NCBI RefSeq assembly: GCF_900102625.1
Contig: NZ_FMZC01000021.1
Location: 1-64,000, forward strand
Reading direction: 5' to 3'
From: Paracidovorax valerianellae
GTDB lineage: Bacteria > Pseudomonadota > Gammaproteobacteria > Burkholderiales > Burkholderiaceae_C
DNA length: 64,000 nt
Shown here: positions 47,401-59,758 of the stretch, one piece after another
Numbering within the stretch: position 1 is the first letter of the stretch
Layout of the letters: each line of letters starts with the position of its first letter
Program-made: the position numbers and the translations under genes
Notes under the pieces: model-generated
Databases searched by the model: none
Seen by the model: the letters and a program-made list of their open reading frames with translations, nothing else
Told to the model about the DNA's origin: nothing

Positions 47401-47442
47401 ACGGCGGCTCCGGCTTCGGACCGTTTTCGTTTCACTGCCTCC

Positions 47443-48221
47443 ATGCTCAATGCTCTGTGGCCACAGCACTGGACCCGCCAGCACCGCAGCAATGCGACGC
47501 TGGTCTCCGCCCTGCTGCTGATGGTGTTGGCGCTGGCCCTGCTGGGCCAGCTTCTTTCCTTTCTGCCTGACCCGATCGGACCGAACGCGCAGGCGTTCTC
47601 CGAGGGTGCGCGCACCACGCTGTGGCTCACCCTGGTGAGCGGCAGCGTGGGCCTGGTGCTGGGCACCAGCGCCGCGCTGGCCCGCACCTCGCGCTGGACC
47701 GCGCTGCGCTGGGTGGCCGGGTTCTACATCTGGGTCATCCGCGGCACACCGCTGCTGGTGCAGATCCTCTTCGTGTACTTCGCGCTGCCGGTGCTGGTGC
47801 CGGGGCTGAACCTGCCTGACTTCGCCGCTGCCGTGGTGGCGCTCGGCCTGAACGTGGGCGCCTACAACGCCGAGGCCGTGCGCGCCGGGCTGCTGGCCGT
47901 GCCGCGCGGGCAGACCGAGGCGGCGCGGGCGCTGGGCCTGTCGCGTCTGCACGTGTTTTTCGACGTGGTGTTCCCGCAGGCGTTCAAGATCTCGCTGCCG
48001 CCACTGGTGAGCAACTTCGTGGCGCTGCTCAAGGACTCTTCGCTGGCCTATGCCATCGGCGTGGTGGAACTGACCAATGTGGGCAACCGCATCCAGTCGG
48101 CGACCTTCCAGCCCATCGCGACGCTCTCCACCGTGGCCATCACGTATCTGCTGCTGACCACGCTGGTCACGCAGATCTCCAATGCCGTCGAGTACCGCTT
48201 CGACGTGGAAGGACGGGCGCA

Positions 48222-48225
<4 letters not shown>
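47443..48225 (+). CDS. Amino-acid ABC transporter permease
   Basis: This 260-residue inner-membrane protein has about five helices and the HisMQ-type family region [19 protein letters not shown]. The EAA-like cytosolic loop is in [30 protein letters not shown] single permease gene suggests a homodimeric channel. It begins 42 bp after the binding-protein gene and overlaps the ATPase by 4 bp. Confidence 0.93.
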
Positions 48226-48965
<740 letters not shown>

Positions 48966-49076
48966 AAGAGAAAAGGCCGGGCCTTTGGGGTCTGCCTTTT
49001 CGCCGATCACCTCCACACCGCTCTCCGTCTCTTCCTACCCCGCGCGCTTTCATCAGGCTGCGCGGGCCCCGGCACC

Positions 49077-50015
49077 ATGAAACCTGAACGCCTGGGCCTG
49101 TTGGCCTTGCTGGCCGTGACCCTGGTCTGGGGCACGACCTTTCCTGCCATGAAGCTGCTGTCGGCGCACCTCGATGCGCTGCAGCTCATCTGGCTGCGCT
49201 TCGCCATCGCCCTCGTGGTGCTGGGCCCGCTGTGGCGCGGCATGCGCACGCCCGAACGGCGATGGGGCCTGGGGCTGGGCATCGTGCTTTTCCTGGCGTT
49301 CTGGCTGCAGATCGAGGGGCTCGCGCGCACCAGCAGCAACCGCAATGCGTTCGTCACGGGCTTGAATGTGCTGGTGGTGCCGCTGCTGGCCATGGCCGTG
49401 CTGGGGCGGCGCTACGGCTGGCGCCTGTGGGTGGCCTGCGTGCTCGCGCTGGCCGGCATGGCGCTGATGTTCCATGAGAACGAGCCCTGGAACCTGGGCG
49501 ATACGCTCACCTTCGCCAGCACGCTGTTCTATGCCATCTACATCCTGGCGCTGGAAGAGTGCGCGCGCCGCACGGCCGTGCAGCCGGTGCGCGCCATCCG
49601 CATGGCGGCCGCGCAGGCCACGGCCATGCTGGCCGCCTCGAGCGTGCTGATCGCCGTGCGCCACGGCGGCCTGGACAGCACCTGGGCATCGCTCGCCACA
49701 CTGCCCGCCGCGTCGTGGGTGGCCCTGCTGTACCTCGGCCTGCTGGCCAGCGTGGTGGTGGTGACGCTGCAAGCGTGGGGCCAGCAGCGCGTGGATGCGA
49801 TGCGCAGCGCCATCGTGTTCGGGCTGGAGCCTGTGTTCGCAGCGGTCACGGCATGGGTGCTGATCGACGAGCGGATGGGTGCGGCCGGCATGGCCGGCGC
49901 GGCGCTGATCGTGGGCGCGCTGATCTTCAGCCAGTGGCAGCCCGCCCGGCGCGCCGCAGCTTCGGCAGGATCAAGCGAATCGAGCAAACCCAGCGGATCA
50001 ACGCCTCCGGGCTGA
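49077..50015 (+). CDS. EamA/DMT-family transporter
   Basis: This 312-residue membrane protein has ten predicted helices in two EamA halves: VTLVWGTTFPAMKLL with LQLIWLRFAIALVVLGP, and the second half ending FGLEPVFAAVTAWVLIDERMGAAGMAGAALIVGAL. The family exports amino acids, purines or other metabolites; the substrate is unknown. It is convergent with mrdA, 17 bp apart. Confidence 0.9.
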   Translation: MKPERLGLLALLAVTLVWGTTFPAMKLLSAHLDALQLIWLRFAIALVVLGPLWRGMRTPERRWGLGLGIVLFLAFWLQIEGLARTSSNRNAFVTGLNVLVVPLLAMAVLGRRYGWRLWVACVLALAGMALMFHENEPWNLGDTLTFASTLFYAIYILALEECARRTAVQPVRAIRMAAAQATAMLAASSVLIAVRHGGLDSTWASLATLPAASWVALLYLGLLASVVVVTLQAWGQQRVDAMRSAIVFGLEPVFAAVTAWVLIDERMGAAGMAGAALIVGALIFSQWQPARRAAASAGSSESSKPSGSTPPG

Positions 50016-50032
50016 GCAACCGCCGGGTCGGC

Positions 50033-51973
50033 TTACGGATCGATCATCGGCACGTCCACCGCGCGCAGCGGTGTGCCGATGGGTGCGGATGCCAGCCCCT
50101 TGCGAACGGCGGCCATGTCCTGCTCGTTCGGGTAGTCGCCCTGCAGCCAGTAGTCGAACACGCGCCGTGCGATGGGCGCGGCATGGGCGGCGCCAAAGCC
50201 CGCGTTCTCCACGATCACCGCCAGCACCAGACGCGGATTTTCGGCCGGGGCGAAGGCGGCGAACAGCGAATGGTCGCGCTGGTGTTCTTCGAGGGCCCTG
50301 GCGTTGTATTTGACGTTCTGCCCCATGCTCACCGCCTGCGCCGTGCCGGTCTTGCCGGCCGAGGTGTAGGGAGCGCCCGCGAACACTCGCGTGCCCGTGC
50401 CGCCCTTGTTCACGGCGACGAGCGCGTTGCGCACGATCTCCACGTTCCGGGGCGAAAAGCCCAGGTTCTCGCCAGGCGGCTGCTGCACTTCGGTGACCTG
50501 CCCCGTCACCGTGTCCTTGATGGCCTTGATGAGGTGCGGCCTGTAGCGCGTACCGCCGTTGGCCAGCGTGGCCTCGGCCAGCGCGAGCTGCAGCATGGTG
50601 AAGTTGTTGTAGCCCTGGCCGATGCCCAGCGATACGGTCTCGCCCGAGTACCAGCGCCGGGTTTCGGGGCGCTTGTAGGTGTTGCGCTTCCACTCCGTGC
50701 TGGGCAGCACGCCCCGCACTTCGCCGTTGATGTCGATGCCGGTGGACTGGCCAAAACCCAGCGGCTTCATGAAGTCGTGGATGGCGTCCACGCCCATGTC
50801 CACCGCCAGCGAATAGAAGTACGTGTTGCTGGAGAACTGGATGGCGCGGTGCATGTCCACGCCGCCCAGCCCGCCTTCGTGGCTGCGGAAGGTATGGCCG
50901 CCGTAGGTATAAAAACCCGGGTCGTTGTAGACCTGCGTCGGCGAGCGCTTGTTCAGTTGCAGCGCCGCCAGCGCCATGAACGGCTTGTAGGTCGAGCCCG
51001 GCGGGTAGGTGCCGCGCAGCGCGCGATTGAGCAGCGGCTTGTCGATCGATTCGTTGAGGGCCTGCCAGTTTTCGCTGTCGATGCCTTCCACGAACAGGTT
51101 GGGATCGAACGTGGGCTTGCTCACCAGCGCGACGACCTCGCCGTTGCGCGGGTCGATGGCCACGAGCGCGCCGCGCCGGTCGCCGAACATCTCCTCGATC
51201 ATCTTCTGCAGCTTGATGTCGATGGAAAGCATCACCGTGTTGCCGGGCGTGGCCGGATGGCTCGCCAGGCGCCGCACCGCGTGCCCGCCGGCCGAGGTCT
51301 CCATGCGCTCCACGCCGGTCAGGCCGTGCAGTGTGCTTTCGAAACCCTGCTCCACGCCCAGCTTGCCGATGTGGTCGGTGCCGCGGTAATTGGCCGCGTC
51401 TTCCGAGTCGTCGATGCGTTCCTTCTCGCGCTGGTTGATGCGGCCGATGTAGCCGATCGCATGGCTGGCCACCTCGCCCATCGGGTAGTTGCGAAACAGC
51501 CGCGCCTTGATGTCCACGCCGGGAAAGCGGTAGCGCTGCGCCGTGAAGCGCGCCACTTCCTGGTCGGACAGGCGCGTGCGGATCGGCAGCGACTCGAAGT
51601 TGCGCGACTCGTCCATCAGGCGCTTGAAACGGCGGCGGTCGCGCGGATGGATGTCCAGCACCTTGGACAACTCGTCGATGGTGCCGTCCAGCGACTCCAC
51701 CTTGGACGGCGTGATCTCCAGCGTGTAGGCCGAATAGTTGGTGGCCAGCACCACGCCGTTGCGGTCCATGATGAGGCCGCGGTTCGGAACGATCGGCACC
51801 ACGGCCGTGCGGTTGCTCTCGGCCTGCTCGGCCAGATCGTCGTGGCGCACCACCTGCAGGTACACCAGGCGCGCCACGACCAGGCACAGCGCCAGAAGCA
51901 CGACCAGCGCCACCACGAAGACGCGGGTGCGGAAACGCGAGGCATCGGCTTCGGTGTTGCGCAGTTCGGTCAT
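50033..51973 (-). CDS. mrdA: Penicillin-binding protein 2 (elongation transpeptidase)
   Basis: This 646-residue bitopic membrane protein cross-links peptidoglycan during rod elongation. There is one helix (about 18-40), a PBP dimerisation domain starting NRGLIMDRNGVVLA, and the transpeptidase domain with SxxK (STYK at 327-330), SSN in QFSSNTYF and KTG in AGKTGTAQ. It follows mreD by 86 bp. The expected rodA does not follow; instead a convergent EamA gene lies 17 bp beyond the stop. Confidence 0.96.
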   Translation of the reverse strand: MTELRNTEADASRFRTRVFVVALVVLLALCLVVARLVYLQVVRHDDLAEQAESNRTAVVPIVPNRGLIMDRNGVVLATNYSAYTLEITPSKVESLDGTIDELSKVLDIHPRDRRRFKRLMDESRNFESLPIRTRLSDQEVARFTAQRYRFPGVDIKARLFRNYPMGEVASHAIGYIGRINQREKERIDDSEDAANYRGTDHIGKLGVEQGFESTLHGLTGVERMETSAGGHAVRRLASHPATPGNTVMLSIDIKLQKMIEEMFGDRRGALVAIDPRNGEVVALVSKPTFDPNLFVEGIDSENWQALNESIDKPLLNRALRGTYPPGSTYKPFMALAALQLNKRSPTQVYNDPGFYTYGGHTFRSHEGGLGGVDMHRAIQFSSNTYFYSLAVDMGVDAIHDFMKPLGFGQSTGIDINGEVRGVLPSTEWKRNTYKRPETRRWYSGETVSLGIGQGYNNFTMLQLALAEATLANGGTRYRPHLIKAIKDTVTGQVTEVQQPPGENLGFSPRNVEIVRNALVAVNKGGTGTRVFAGAPYTSAGKTGTAQAVSMGQNVKYNARALEEHQRDHSLFAAFAPAENPRLVLAVIVENAGFGAAHAAPIARRVFDYWLQGDYPNEQDMAAVRKGLASAPIGTPLRAVDVPMIDP

Positions 51974-52059
51974 GGCGGGGGAATCAGGTCGATCCAGTTG
52001 ATCAGGTCGGGACAGCGGTCGTTCGGTCGGGCGAGCGGTAAATCGTCAAAGGATGACGC

Positions 52060-52578
52060 TCACAGCGGGCGGTTCTCGTCCCGGTCGGGCGGACGGCGCT
52101 GCGGCGCCAGCAGTATCCAGCTGGCGAGCGGCCACAGCAAGGCCTCCAGGCCCGGCGCCACCAGGCCCTCGAACCCGGGAAGAATGCCACCCGACACGAT
52201 GCGGATCAAGAGTTCGATCGCATGCGCCGCAATGAACAGCGGAAACACCTGCAGCGCCTGCGACAGCACGCTGAACCACAGCAGGCGCCGGTGCAGGTAC
52301 AAGGCGCCGTAGATCAGCGCGCAATAGGCCAGCGCGTGCTGGCCGAGCAAGGCCGTCTGGTACACGTCCATGCACAGGCCCATGGCAAACGCCACACCCA
52401 TGCCCACGCGCTGCGGCTGGTGCACACCCCAGAACACCAGCAACACCATGACGAGGTCGGGCGTCCATACCACGCGCCCGAGCGGCAGCATGTTGAACGC
52501 CAGCGCCACCAACAGGCTGGCGACGATGAACAGGGGGCTGACCGGCAGCAGCAGTTGCTGCCCACGGGGCATGATCAT
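52060..52578 (-). CDS. mreD: Rod shape-determining protein MreD
   Basis: This 172-residue inner-membrane protein has five or six helices, with the early LLLPVSPLFIVASLLVALAFNMLPLG and LVMVLLVFWGVHQPQRVGMG that are typical of beta-proteobacterial MreD. It belongs to the elongasome scaffold with MreB and MreC. The start ATG at 52578 follows GGAGG on the minus strand. It lies 67 bp after mreC. Confidence 0.93.
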   Translation of the reverse strand: MIMPRGQQLLLPVSPLFIVASLLVALAFNMLPLGRVVWTPDLVMVLLVFWGVHQPQRVGMGVAFAMGLCMDVYQTALLGQHALAYCALIYGALYLHRRLLWFSVLSQALQVFPLFIAAHAIELLIRIVSGGILPGFEGLVAPGLEALLWPLASWILLAPQRRPPDRDENRPL

Positions 52579-52645
52579 GCGAGCCTCCTGCCGCAGAGCT
52601 GCACCGCAACCAGGGCAGTGCGCATGGAGTCAATGACGGCGCAGA

Positions 52646-53566
52646 TCATCGGCGCGCTCCCTTGCGGACCGGGGCCACCGGTGCCGGCGCGGGGCGCTCG
52701 GGCAGGTCGGCCGTCAGCGGCTTGAGCACCATCACGTGCCGCGCGCCATTCACCTGCGCCAGCGGTGCGCAATAGATGCGCGCGAAGGCCGAGTCGGCAC
52801 GCCGCTCCACCCGCACCACGCGGGCCACGGGCAACCCGGGGGGGTAAAGGCCGTCCACGCCGCTGGTGGTGAGCAGGTCGTTCTCCTGCACATCGGCATT
52901 GCCGGGCATGAAACGCAGCTCCATCCCGCCGCCGTGCGCGATCACCGGATCGCCATACGCCACGCTGCGTGCGCCCGTGCGCAGGTTCATCACGGGAATG
53001 GCCTGGTCGCGGTCGATGAGCAGGGTGACCTCGCTCAGGAAAGGATGCACGCGCGTCACCTGGCCCAGCATGCCGGACTCGTCCATCACCGGCGAGCCGA
53101 GCTCCACGCCGGCCGACTGCCCGCGGTCGATCATCACGCGGCGGGTGTAGGGGTCGGCAGCGTCGTAGATCACCTGTGCAGCCTGCGCTGCCGTGGTCAG
53201 CCGCTCGCGCAGGTCCAGCAGCTTGCGCAGCCGCGCGTTCTCCTGCAAAAGCTGCTCCGCCTGGTTGGCGCGCTGCGACATCTGCGCCATGTTGCGGCGC
53301 GCGGTGTCGGCGTCGTCCTGGGCCACCTGCAGGGACTGGAAATAGCCCACGCCCCGGCTGGCGAACTCCACCGGCTGCAGCATGGCCCACTGGAGGGGAT
53401 AGAGCGCCACGGCCACGGCTTTGCGCAGCGGATCGGTCACCTGGAACCTCGCATCCGCCACCATCAAAAAAAGCGCCATGGCGCAGTAGAGGGCCAGTCG
53501 CGAACGCGGCGAGGGCCCTTGTTTGAAAAAGGACGGGGCAGACCGGTCGAGCGTACCGAGGGGCAT
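52646..53566 (-). CDS. mreC: Rod shape-determining protein MreC
   Basis: This 306-residue bitopic protein has an N-terminal membrane helix (about 24-42), a periplasmic coiled coil (about 75-115) and the MreC beta domain with YDAADPYTRRVMIDRGQSAGVELGSPVMDESGMLGQV. It links cytosolic MreB to PBP2 in the periplasm. A proline-rich basic tail is usual in the family. The 191-bp gap to mreB contains no gene with family support. Confidence 0.95.
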   Translation of the reverse strand: MPLGTLDRSAPSFFKQGPSPRSRLALYCAMALFLMVADARFQVTDPLRKAVAVALYPLQWAMLQPVEFASRGVGYFQSLQVAQDDADTARRNMAQMSQRANQAEQLLQENARLRKLLDLRERLTTAAQAAQVIYDAADPYTRRVMIDRGQSAGVELGSPVMDESGMLGQVTRVHPFLSEVTLLIDRDQAIPVMNLRTGARSVAYGDPVIAHGGGMELRFMPGNADVQENDLLTTSGVDGLYPPGLPVARVVRVERRADSAFARIYCAPLAQVNGARHVMVLKPLTADLPERPAPAPVAPVRKGARR

Positions 53567-53757
53567 GGACAGGCAGACCCGTTAGTCAGGCAAGGTGCCG
53601 CACCACGTCATGGAAGAAGAGCGCGAAGGCAGTGCTGCGTGCGCCCCGCGGACCAACCGCACGTGGCGCAGCGCGCCCGGCGGGGGCAAACGGTTGGCGG
53701 CCAGCAGTTCATCCATGTCTTCTCCCCGCCCCGGCTTAGCGCCAGGGGCCAGCCGTG

Positions 53758-54801
<1,044 letters not shown>

Positions 54802-55008
54802 TCAAAAATCCTCTCAGGCACGGCATGCACGTCGGCCTGCCATCGCCGGGTGATATTAGGGGGTGTTTATTGGATTTTTTCGCACAATGACCGGCGGTTG
54901 GGAGGGTATTGCGGCAAAGCCGGGATAATACCGCATCCCCTGTGAATAACTCCCTCCGGCATGGCCCGGAATTCAGCTTTACATCCGGTTTCCCACCCCC
55001 CTTCCCCT

Positions 55009-55308
55009 ATGGCACTGACACCCCAGGACATCGGCCGCATCGCCAATCTGGCACGGCTCGAATTGAGTTCGGACAACAGTGAGCGCATGCTCACGCAGAT
55101 CAACGGTTTCTTCGGCATCGTCGAGAAGATGCGGGCTGTGGATACTACCGGTGTCGCACCCCTTGCGCACCCGGTGGCCGCCGTCCAGGCCGTGCAGCTT
55201 CGCCTGCGCGAAGACATCGCCAGCGAACCCGATCAGCGCGAAGCCAACCAGCGCAGCGCGCCGGCCGTCGAAAACGGCCTGTTCCTCGTGCCCAAAGTGA
55301 TCGAATAA
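55009..55308 (+). CDS. gatC: Asp-tRNA(Asn)/Glu-tRNA(Gln) amidotransferase subunit C
   Basis: This 99-residue subunit stabilises the GatAB complex. It starts [20 protein letters not shown] and has the wrap-around segment [15 protein letters not shown] and [16 protein letters not shown] typical of GatC. The start ATG at 55009 is the family start; an in-frame ATG 48 bp upstream would add an unusual extension. It is 10 bp from gatA. Presence of gatCAB suggests that Gln-tRNA and/or Asn-tRNA are made indirectly. Confidence 0.95.
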   Translation: MALTPQDIGRIANLARLELSSDNSERMLTQINGFFGIVEKMRAVDTTGVAPLAHPVAAVQAVQLRLREDIASEPDQREANQRSAPAVENGLFLVPKVIE

Positions 55309-55318
55309 GGGCGCCCCG

Positions 55319-56821
55319 ATGACCACGACTTCCACCACCGCTTTGCACGACCTGAGCGTGGCCGCCCTGGCCACCGAACTGCGCGAACGCCGCGTCTCCG
55401 CCGTCGAAGCCGCCCGGCACTTCATGGACCGCGCCGCCGCGCACCAGAGACTGGGCGCCTATGTCGCCGTGAATGAAGAGGCCACCCTGGCCCAGGCACG
55501 CGCGCAGGATGCCGCCATCGCGGCGGGCACGGCAGGCCCGCTGGCCGGCGTGCCCATCGCCCACAAGGACATCTTCGTGACGCGCGACTTTCCCAGCACG
55601 GCCGGCTCGAAGATGCTGGCCGGCTACCAGTCGCCCTTCGACGCCACCGTGGTCACACAGCTCGCGCAGGCCGGCGCCGTCACGTTGGGCAAGCTCAACT
55701 GCGACGAGTTCGCCATGGGCTCGGCCAACGAGAACTCCGCCATCGCCCCCGTCGGCTTCGATGCCCCCGCGCCAGTGCGCAACCCCTGGGACGCCGCGCG
55801 CGTGCCCGGCGGCTCCTCGGGCGGCAGCGCCGTGGCGGTCGCCGCGCGCCTGGCGCCCGCCGCCACCGGCACCGATACCGGCGGCTCCATCCGCCAGCCG
55901 GCCTCGTTCTGCGGCATCACGGGCATCAAGCCCACCTATGGCCGCGCCTCGCGCTACGGGATGATCGCCTTCGCCTCCAGCCTGGACCAGGCCGGCCCCA
56001 TGGCCCGCTCCGCAGAGGACTGCGCGCTGCTGCTGTCGGCCATCTGCGGACCGGACCTGGACCGCGACTCCACCTCGCTCGACATGCCCGCGCAGGATTT
56101 CAGCCGCCAGCTGAACGACAGCATCGACGGCCTGCGCATCGGCATTCCTGCCGAATTCTTCGGCGAGGGCCTGGCGCCTGGCGTGCGTGCCGCGGTGGAT
56201 GCCGCACTCAAGGAATACGAAAAGCTCGGTGCGACACTGGTGCCCATCAACCTGCCGCGCACCGAGCTGTCGATCCCCGTGTACTACGTGATCGCGCCGG
56301 CCGAGGCCTCGTCCAACCTGTCGCGGTTCGACGGCGTGAAGTTCGGCCACCGCGCCAGCGACTACACCGACCTGGTGGACATGTACAAGAAGACGCGCGC
56401 CGAAGGCTTCGGCGACGAGGTCAAGCGCCGCATCATGATCGGCACCTATGTGCTGTCGCACGGCTACTACGACGCCTATTACCTGCAGGCTCAGAAGATC
56501 CGCCGCATGATCGCCGACGACTTCCAGAACGCCTTCAAGACCTGCGACGTGATCGCCGGCCCCGTGGCGCCCACCGTGGCCTGGAAGCTTGGCGAGCACG
56601 GCAACGACCCGCTGGCCGACTACCTGGCCGACATCTTCACGCTGCCCGCATCGCTGGCCGGCCTGCCCGGCATGAGCGTGCCCGCCGGCTTCGGCGAAGA
56701 CGGCATGCCCGTGGGCCTGCAACTGATCGGCAACTACTTCCAGGAAGCCCGGTTGCTGAACGCGGCCCACCGCCTGCAGCAAGCCACCGATTTCCACCTC
56801 CGCACGCCGGGAGGACTCTGA
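55319..56821 (+). CDS. gatA: Asp-tRNA(Asn)/Glu-tRNA(Gln) amidotransferase subunit A
   Basis: This 500-residue amidase-signature enzyme releases ammonia from glutamine for transamidation. The Ser-cis-Ser-Lys triad is Lys83 (AHKDIF), Ser166 (GGSSGGS) and Ser190 (DTGGSIR); the 24-residue spacing of the serines matches characterised GatA. It is full length. It sits between gatC and gatB with only 2 nt before gatB. Confidence 0.97.
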   Translation: MTTTSTTALHDLSVAALATELRERRVSAVEAARHFMDRAAAHQRLGAYVAVNEEATLAQARAQDAAIAAGTAGPLAGVPIAHKDIFVTRDFPSTAGSKMLAGYQSPFDATVVTQLAQAGAVTLGKLNCDEFAMGSANENSAIAPVGFDAPAPVRNPWDAARVPGGSSGGSAVAVAARLAPAATGTDTGGSIRQPASFCGITGIKPTYGRASRYGMIAFASSLDQAGPMARSAEDCALLLSAICGPDLDRDSTSLDMPAQDFSRQLNDSIDGLRIGIPAEFFGEGLAPGVRAAVDAALKEYEKLGATLVPINLPRTELSIPVYYVIAPAEASSNLSRFDGVKFGHRASDYTDLVDMYKKTRAEGFGDEVKRRIMIGTYVLSHGYYDAYYLQAQKIRRMIADDFQNAFKTCDVIAGPVAPTVAWKLGEHGNDPLADYLADIFTLPASLAGLPGMSVPAGFGEDGMPVGLQLIGNYFQEARLLNAAHRLQQATDFHLRTPGGL

Positions 56822-56823
56822 AC

Positions 56824-58278
56824 ATGACCGCCAAATTGATCCACGGCTACGAGGTCGTCATCGGCTTCGAAACCCACACCCAGCTTGCCACCCAGAGCAA
56901 GATCTTCAGCCGCGCGCCCACCGCCTTCGGCGCCGAGCCCAACACGCAGGCCTGCGCGGTGGACCTCGCCCTGCCCGGCACGCTGCCCGTGATGAATCGC
57001 GAAGCGGTGGCCTGCGCTATTAAATTAGGACTGGCCCTCGGCTCCACCATTGCGCCAGAGAGCGTTTTTGCCCGAAAGAACTACTTTTATCCGGACCTGC
57101 CCAAGGGCTACCAGATCAGCCAGTTCGAGATTCCCGTGGTGCAGGGCGGCGAGGTGTCGTTCTTTCTCGGCGACGAGAAGAAGACCGTCAAACTCGTGCG
57201 CGCCCACCTGGAGGAAGACGCTGGCAAATCGCTGCATGAAGACTTCATCGGCCAGAGCGGCATCGACCTGAACCGCGCCGGCACGCCGCTCCTGGAGATC
57301 GTGACCGAGCCCGACATGCGCTCGTCCGAAGAAGCGGTCGCCTATGCCAAGGAACTGCACAAGATCGTGACCTGGATCGGCATCTGCGACGGCAACATGC
57401 AGGAGGGCTCGTTCCGCTGCGACGCCAACGTCTCCGTGCGCAAGCCGGGCCAGCCCCTGGGCACGCGCCGCGAGATCAAGAACCTGAACAGCTTCAAGTT
57501 CATGCAGCAGGCAATCGACTACGAAATCCGCTGGCAGATCGAGCAGATCGAAGACGGCCACGCGATCCAGCAGGCCACGGTGCTGTTCGACCCCGGCACG
57601 GGCGAAACGCGCGCCATGCGCACCAAGGAAGACGCCGCCGACTACCGCTATTTTCCCGACCCGGATCTGCCGCCGCTGCACATTGCGCAGCAGTGGGTGG
57701 ACGAGCAGCGCGCGCTGATGCCCGAGCTGCCCCGCAGCATGGCGGCCCGGTTCGTGGCCGACTACGGTCTGCCCGAGTACGACGCGAACACGCTCACCCA
57801 GTCGAAGGCGATGGCGGCGTATTTCGAGACGGCTGCGAAGGCCAGCCAGCAGCCCAAATTGGTCAGTAACTGGATCATGGGCGAGGTGTCGCGGCGGGTG
57901 AACGCCGGCGAAACCGATATTGCATCCGCCCCCGTGAGCGCCGCACAGCTGGCCCAGCTGGTCACTCGCATCGCCGACGGCACGGTGTCCAACAATGCCG
58001 CCCGGCAGGTGTTCGAGGCACTGTGGAGCGAGGGCGGGAGCGATGTGGACGCCATCATCGAGGCCAAGGGCCTCAAGCAGATGAACGACAGCGGCGCACT
58101 GGAGAAGATCATCGACGACGTGATCGCCGCCAACCCCGACAACGTGGCCCAGTTCCGCGCCGGCAAGGACAAGGCGTTCAACGCCCTCGTTGGCCAGGCC
58201 ATGAAGGCCAGCAAGGGCAAGGCCAATCCGCAGCAGGTGAACGATCTGCTGCGGGCCCGGCTGGCCGCAGCGTCCTGA
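56824..58278 (+). CDS. gatB: Asp-tRNA(Asn)/Glu-tRNA(Gln) amidotransferase subunit B
   Basis: This 484-residue subunit binds the mischarged tRNA and carries out ATP-dependent transamidation. The catalytic core motifs are [48 protein letters not shown] and RCDANVSVR. The C-terminal helical and tail (YqeY-like) domains are complete. A patch of unusually AT-rich codons (about 57014-57085) encodes AIKLG and [11 protein letters not shown] and resembles a dispersed-repeat copy. Confidence 0.97.
   Translation: MTAKLIHGYEVVIGFETHTQLATQSKIFSRAPTAFGAEPNTQACAVDLALPGTLPVMNREAVACAIKLGLALGSTIAPESVFARKNYFYPDLPKGYQISQFEIPVVQGGEVSFFLGDEKKTVKLVRAHLEEDAGKSLHEDFIGQSGIDLNRAGTPLLEIVTEPDMRSSEEAVAYAKELHKIVTWIGICDGNMQEGSFRCDANVSVRKPGQPLGTRREIKNLNSFKFMQQAIDYEIRWQIEQIEDGHAIQQATVLFDPGTGETRAMRTKEDAADYRYFPDPDLPPLHIAQQWVDEQRALMPELPRSMAARFVADYGLPEYDANTLTQSKAMAAYFETAAKASQQPKLVSNWIMGEVSRRVNAGETDIASAPVSAAQLAQLVTRIADGTVSNNAARQVFEALWSEGGSDVDAIIEAKGLKQMNDSGALEKIIDDVIAANPDNVAQFRAGKDKAFNALVGQAMKASKGKANPQQVNDLLRARLAAAS
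57014..57073. repeat. Possible fossil dispersed repeat, copy R8, inside gatB
   Basis: GCTATTAAATTAGG at the start and ATTGCGCCAGAGAGCG with TTTTTGCCC at the end have nearly the same spacing (34 against 35 bases) as GCTAT and ATTGCGCTGG in R4. The protein is normal for GatB here, so this may be chance or a codon-adapted remnant. Confidence 0.3.
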
Positions 58279-58382
58279 CTGACTCCATTCGCCCGCCGGC
58301 AAGGCCGGCAGCGCCGCCCCTTTCGGTGTGATCTGAGATCAGCGATCCGCCGGGGCCGGCGTGGCGAGTGCGGTGAAAACGG

Positions 58383-59054
58383 TTACTGCAGGGGCACGGC
58401 GGACCGCTGGCCGGTCCACAGCACCTTGAGCTGCGCCAGTTCGGCATCGAACCGCTGGTGCACGCGGCGCTTTTCCTGTTCTTGCCCGGCGATGAAGCGC
58501 TGCTGCTCGGCCAGCGCTTCTTCCTGCTCGGCGATCTGGCGGCGCAGCAGCACGGGCGCCTTGCTCGGATCGCGGCGGTAGAACTCCATTTCGGTATCGA
58601 GCGTCTTGCGCTGGCGCTGCAGGTCGGCCACGCGCTTTTCGGCGACGGCGGTCACTTCGTTGACCTGCTGGATGGCCGCAGCGCGCTCGGCATCGTGCGA
58701 GGCCTGATCGGGGTAGCGGGCCACCAGCACGCGCTCGCGGCGGCGTTCGTCGGCGGCCCGGGCGCGCTCTTCGGCTTCCTTGCGGCGCTGGGCTTCCAGC
58801 ACCGCGCGTTCCTGGTCGGTGAGCGTCGGGCCCAGGCGCTGGCGCTCGGTGCCCGAGGGGCCCAGTACGCGTTGCTCGCGGTCCACGCATTCGGCGATGG
58901 GACGGTCTGCCGTCAGGCGCCGGCCCTGCGCGTTCACGCAGGTGTAGATACCGCCGGCGGACGAATAACCGCTCGGCTGCGCCCAGGCCTGCATGCCCGC
59001 CGGCCCCCAAAGGACCGCCGCCAACCCGCTGATGCACCAGGCCAACTTGCTCAA
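58383..59054 (-). CDS. DUF4124-domain secreted coiled-coil protein
   Basis: This 223-residue protein has a signal peptide (cleavage near AWA-QP, about 25), a DUF4124-like segment GGIYTCVNAQGRRLTADRPIAEC with a Cys pair, and two long charged helices (about 75-120 and 125-210) likely to form a coiled coil. Function is unknown. The start appears to be a TTG at 59054 preceded by AAGGGGGG; that site lies at the end of pyrE, whose stop is 5 bp away, so translation may be coupled. Confidence 0.82.
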   Translation of the reverse strand: MSKLAWCISGLAAVLWGPAGMQAWAQPSGYSSAGGIYTCVNAQGRRLTADRPIAECVDREQRVLGPSGTERQRLGPTLTDQERAVLEAQRRKEAEERARAADERRRERVLVARYPDQASHDAERAAAIQQVNEVTAVAEKRVADLQRQRKTLDTEMEFYRRDPSKAPVLLRRQIAEQEEALAEQQRFIAGQEQEKRRVHQRFDAELAQLKVLWTGQRSAVPLQ

Positions 59055-59059
59055 ACGAA

Positions 59060-59758
59060 CTACCCCCCTTGCACTCCGTAGCGCTGGCGGTACGCCAGAA
59101 CATGTTCATGGTGGGTGTGCACTCCTGGCTCCCCACTCTCGGCCAGATACTGCAATAAATCTGCCAGCTTGGCGATGGTGCATACCTGCATGCCCAGATG
59201 GTCGCGCACGTACTGCACGGCGCTGTGCTCCACGTCCTGGCCGTTCTCGGTCGCCTTCTCCTGGCGGTCCAGGGCAATGGCCATGGCATGCGGCTGGGCA
59301 CCCGCGGCGCGGATCAGCGCGATCGACTCGCGCGCCGCCGTGCCGGCGGACATCACGTCGTCCACGATCAGCACGCGGCCGCGCAGCGGGGCGCCCACCA
59401 GCGTGCCGCCCTCGCCGTGATCCTTGGCTTCCTTGCGGTTGTAGGCAAAGGGCACATTGCGCCCATGCCGCGCCAGCTCGACGGCCACTGTGGCCGCCAG
59501 CGGAATGCCCTTGTAGGCCGGCCCGAACACCATGTCGAACTCGACGCCGCTCGCCAGCAGGGCTTTTGCATAGAATTCGGCCAGCCTGCCCATCTTGGCG
59601 CCGTCGTCGAACAACCCGGCGTTGAAGAAATACGGGCTCAAGCGGCCTGCCTTGGTCTTGAATTTGCCGAAGCGCAGCACACCCGCTTCCACGGCGAATT
59701 TCACGAAATCCTGCGCCAGGCGGTCCTGTTCCACCGATTGCGCCTTGTCTGTCACCAT
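59060..59758 (-). CDS. pyrE: Orotate phosphoribosyltransferase
   Basis: This 232-residue enzyme joins orotate to PRPP to make OMP in pyrimidine synthesis. The PRPP loop is VLIVDDVMSAGTA, with SPYFFNAGLFDDGAKMG and FGPAYKGIPLA typical of PyrE. The start ATG at 59758 has AGGGGTG upstream on the minus strand; longer in-frame starts reach into xth. This start codon overlaps the xth start on the opposite strand (CATG at 59756-59759), so the two genes share no intergenic DNA. Confidence 0.96.
   Translation of the reverse strand: MVTDKAQSVEQDRLAQDFVKFAVEAGVLRFGKFKTKAGRLSPYFFNAGLFDDGAKMGRLAEFYAKALLASGVEFDMVFGPAYKGIPLAATVAVELARHGRNVPFAYNRKEAKDHGEGGTLVGAPLRGRVLIVDDVMSAGTAARESIALIRAAGAQPHAMAIALDRQEKATENGQDVEHSAVQYVRDHLGMQVCTIAKLADLLQYLAESGEPGVHTHHEHVLAYRQRYGVQGG

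Noticed and set aside
53582-53716. Small minus-strand frame between mreC and mreB
   Set aside because: It has no ribosome-binding site or family support, and composition is like the surrounding spacer.
58293-58309. GCCGGC-AAG-GCCGGC hairpin after gatB as terminator
   Set aside because: There is no U-tract on either strand, so I do not call it a terminator.
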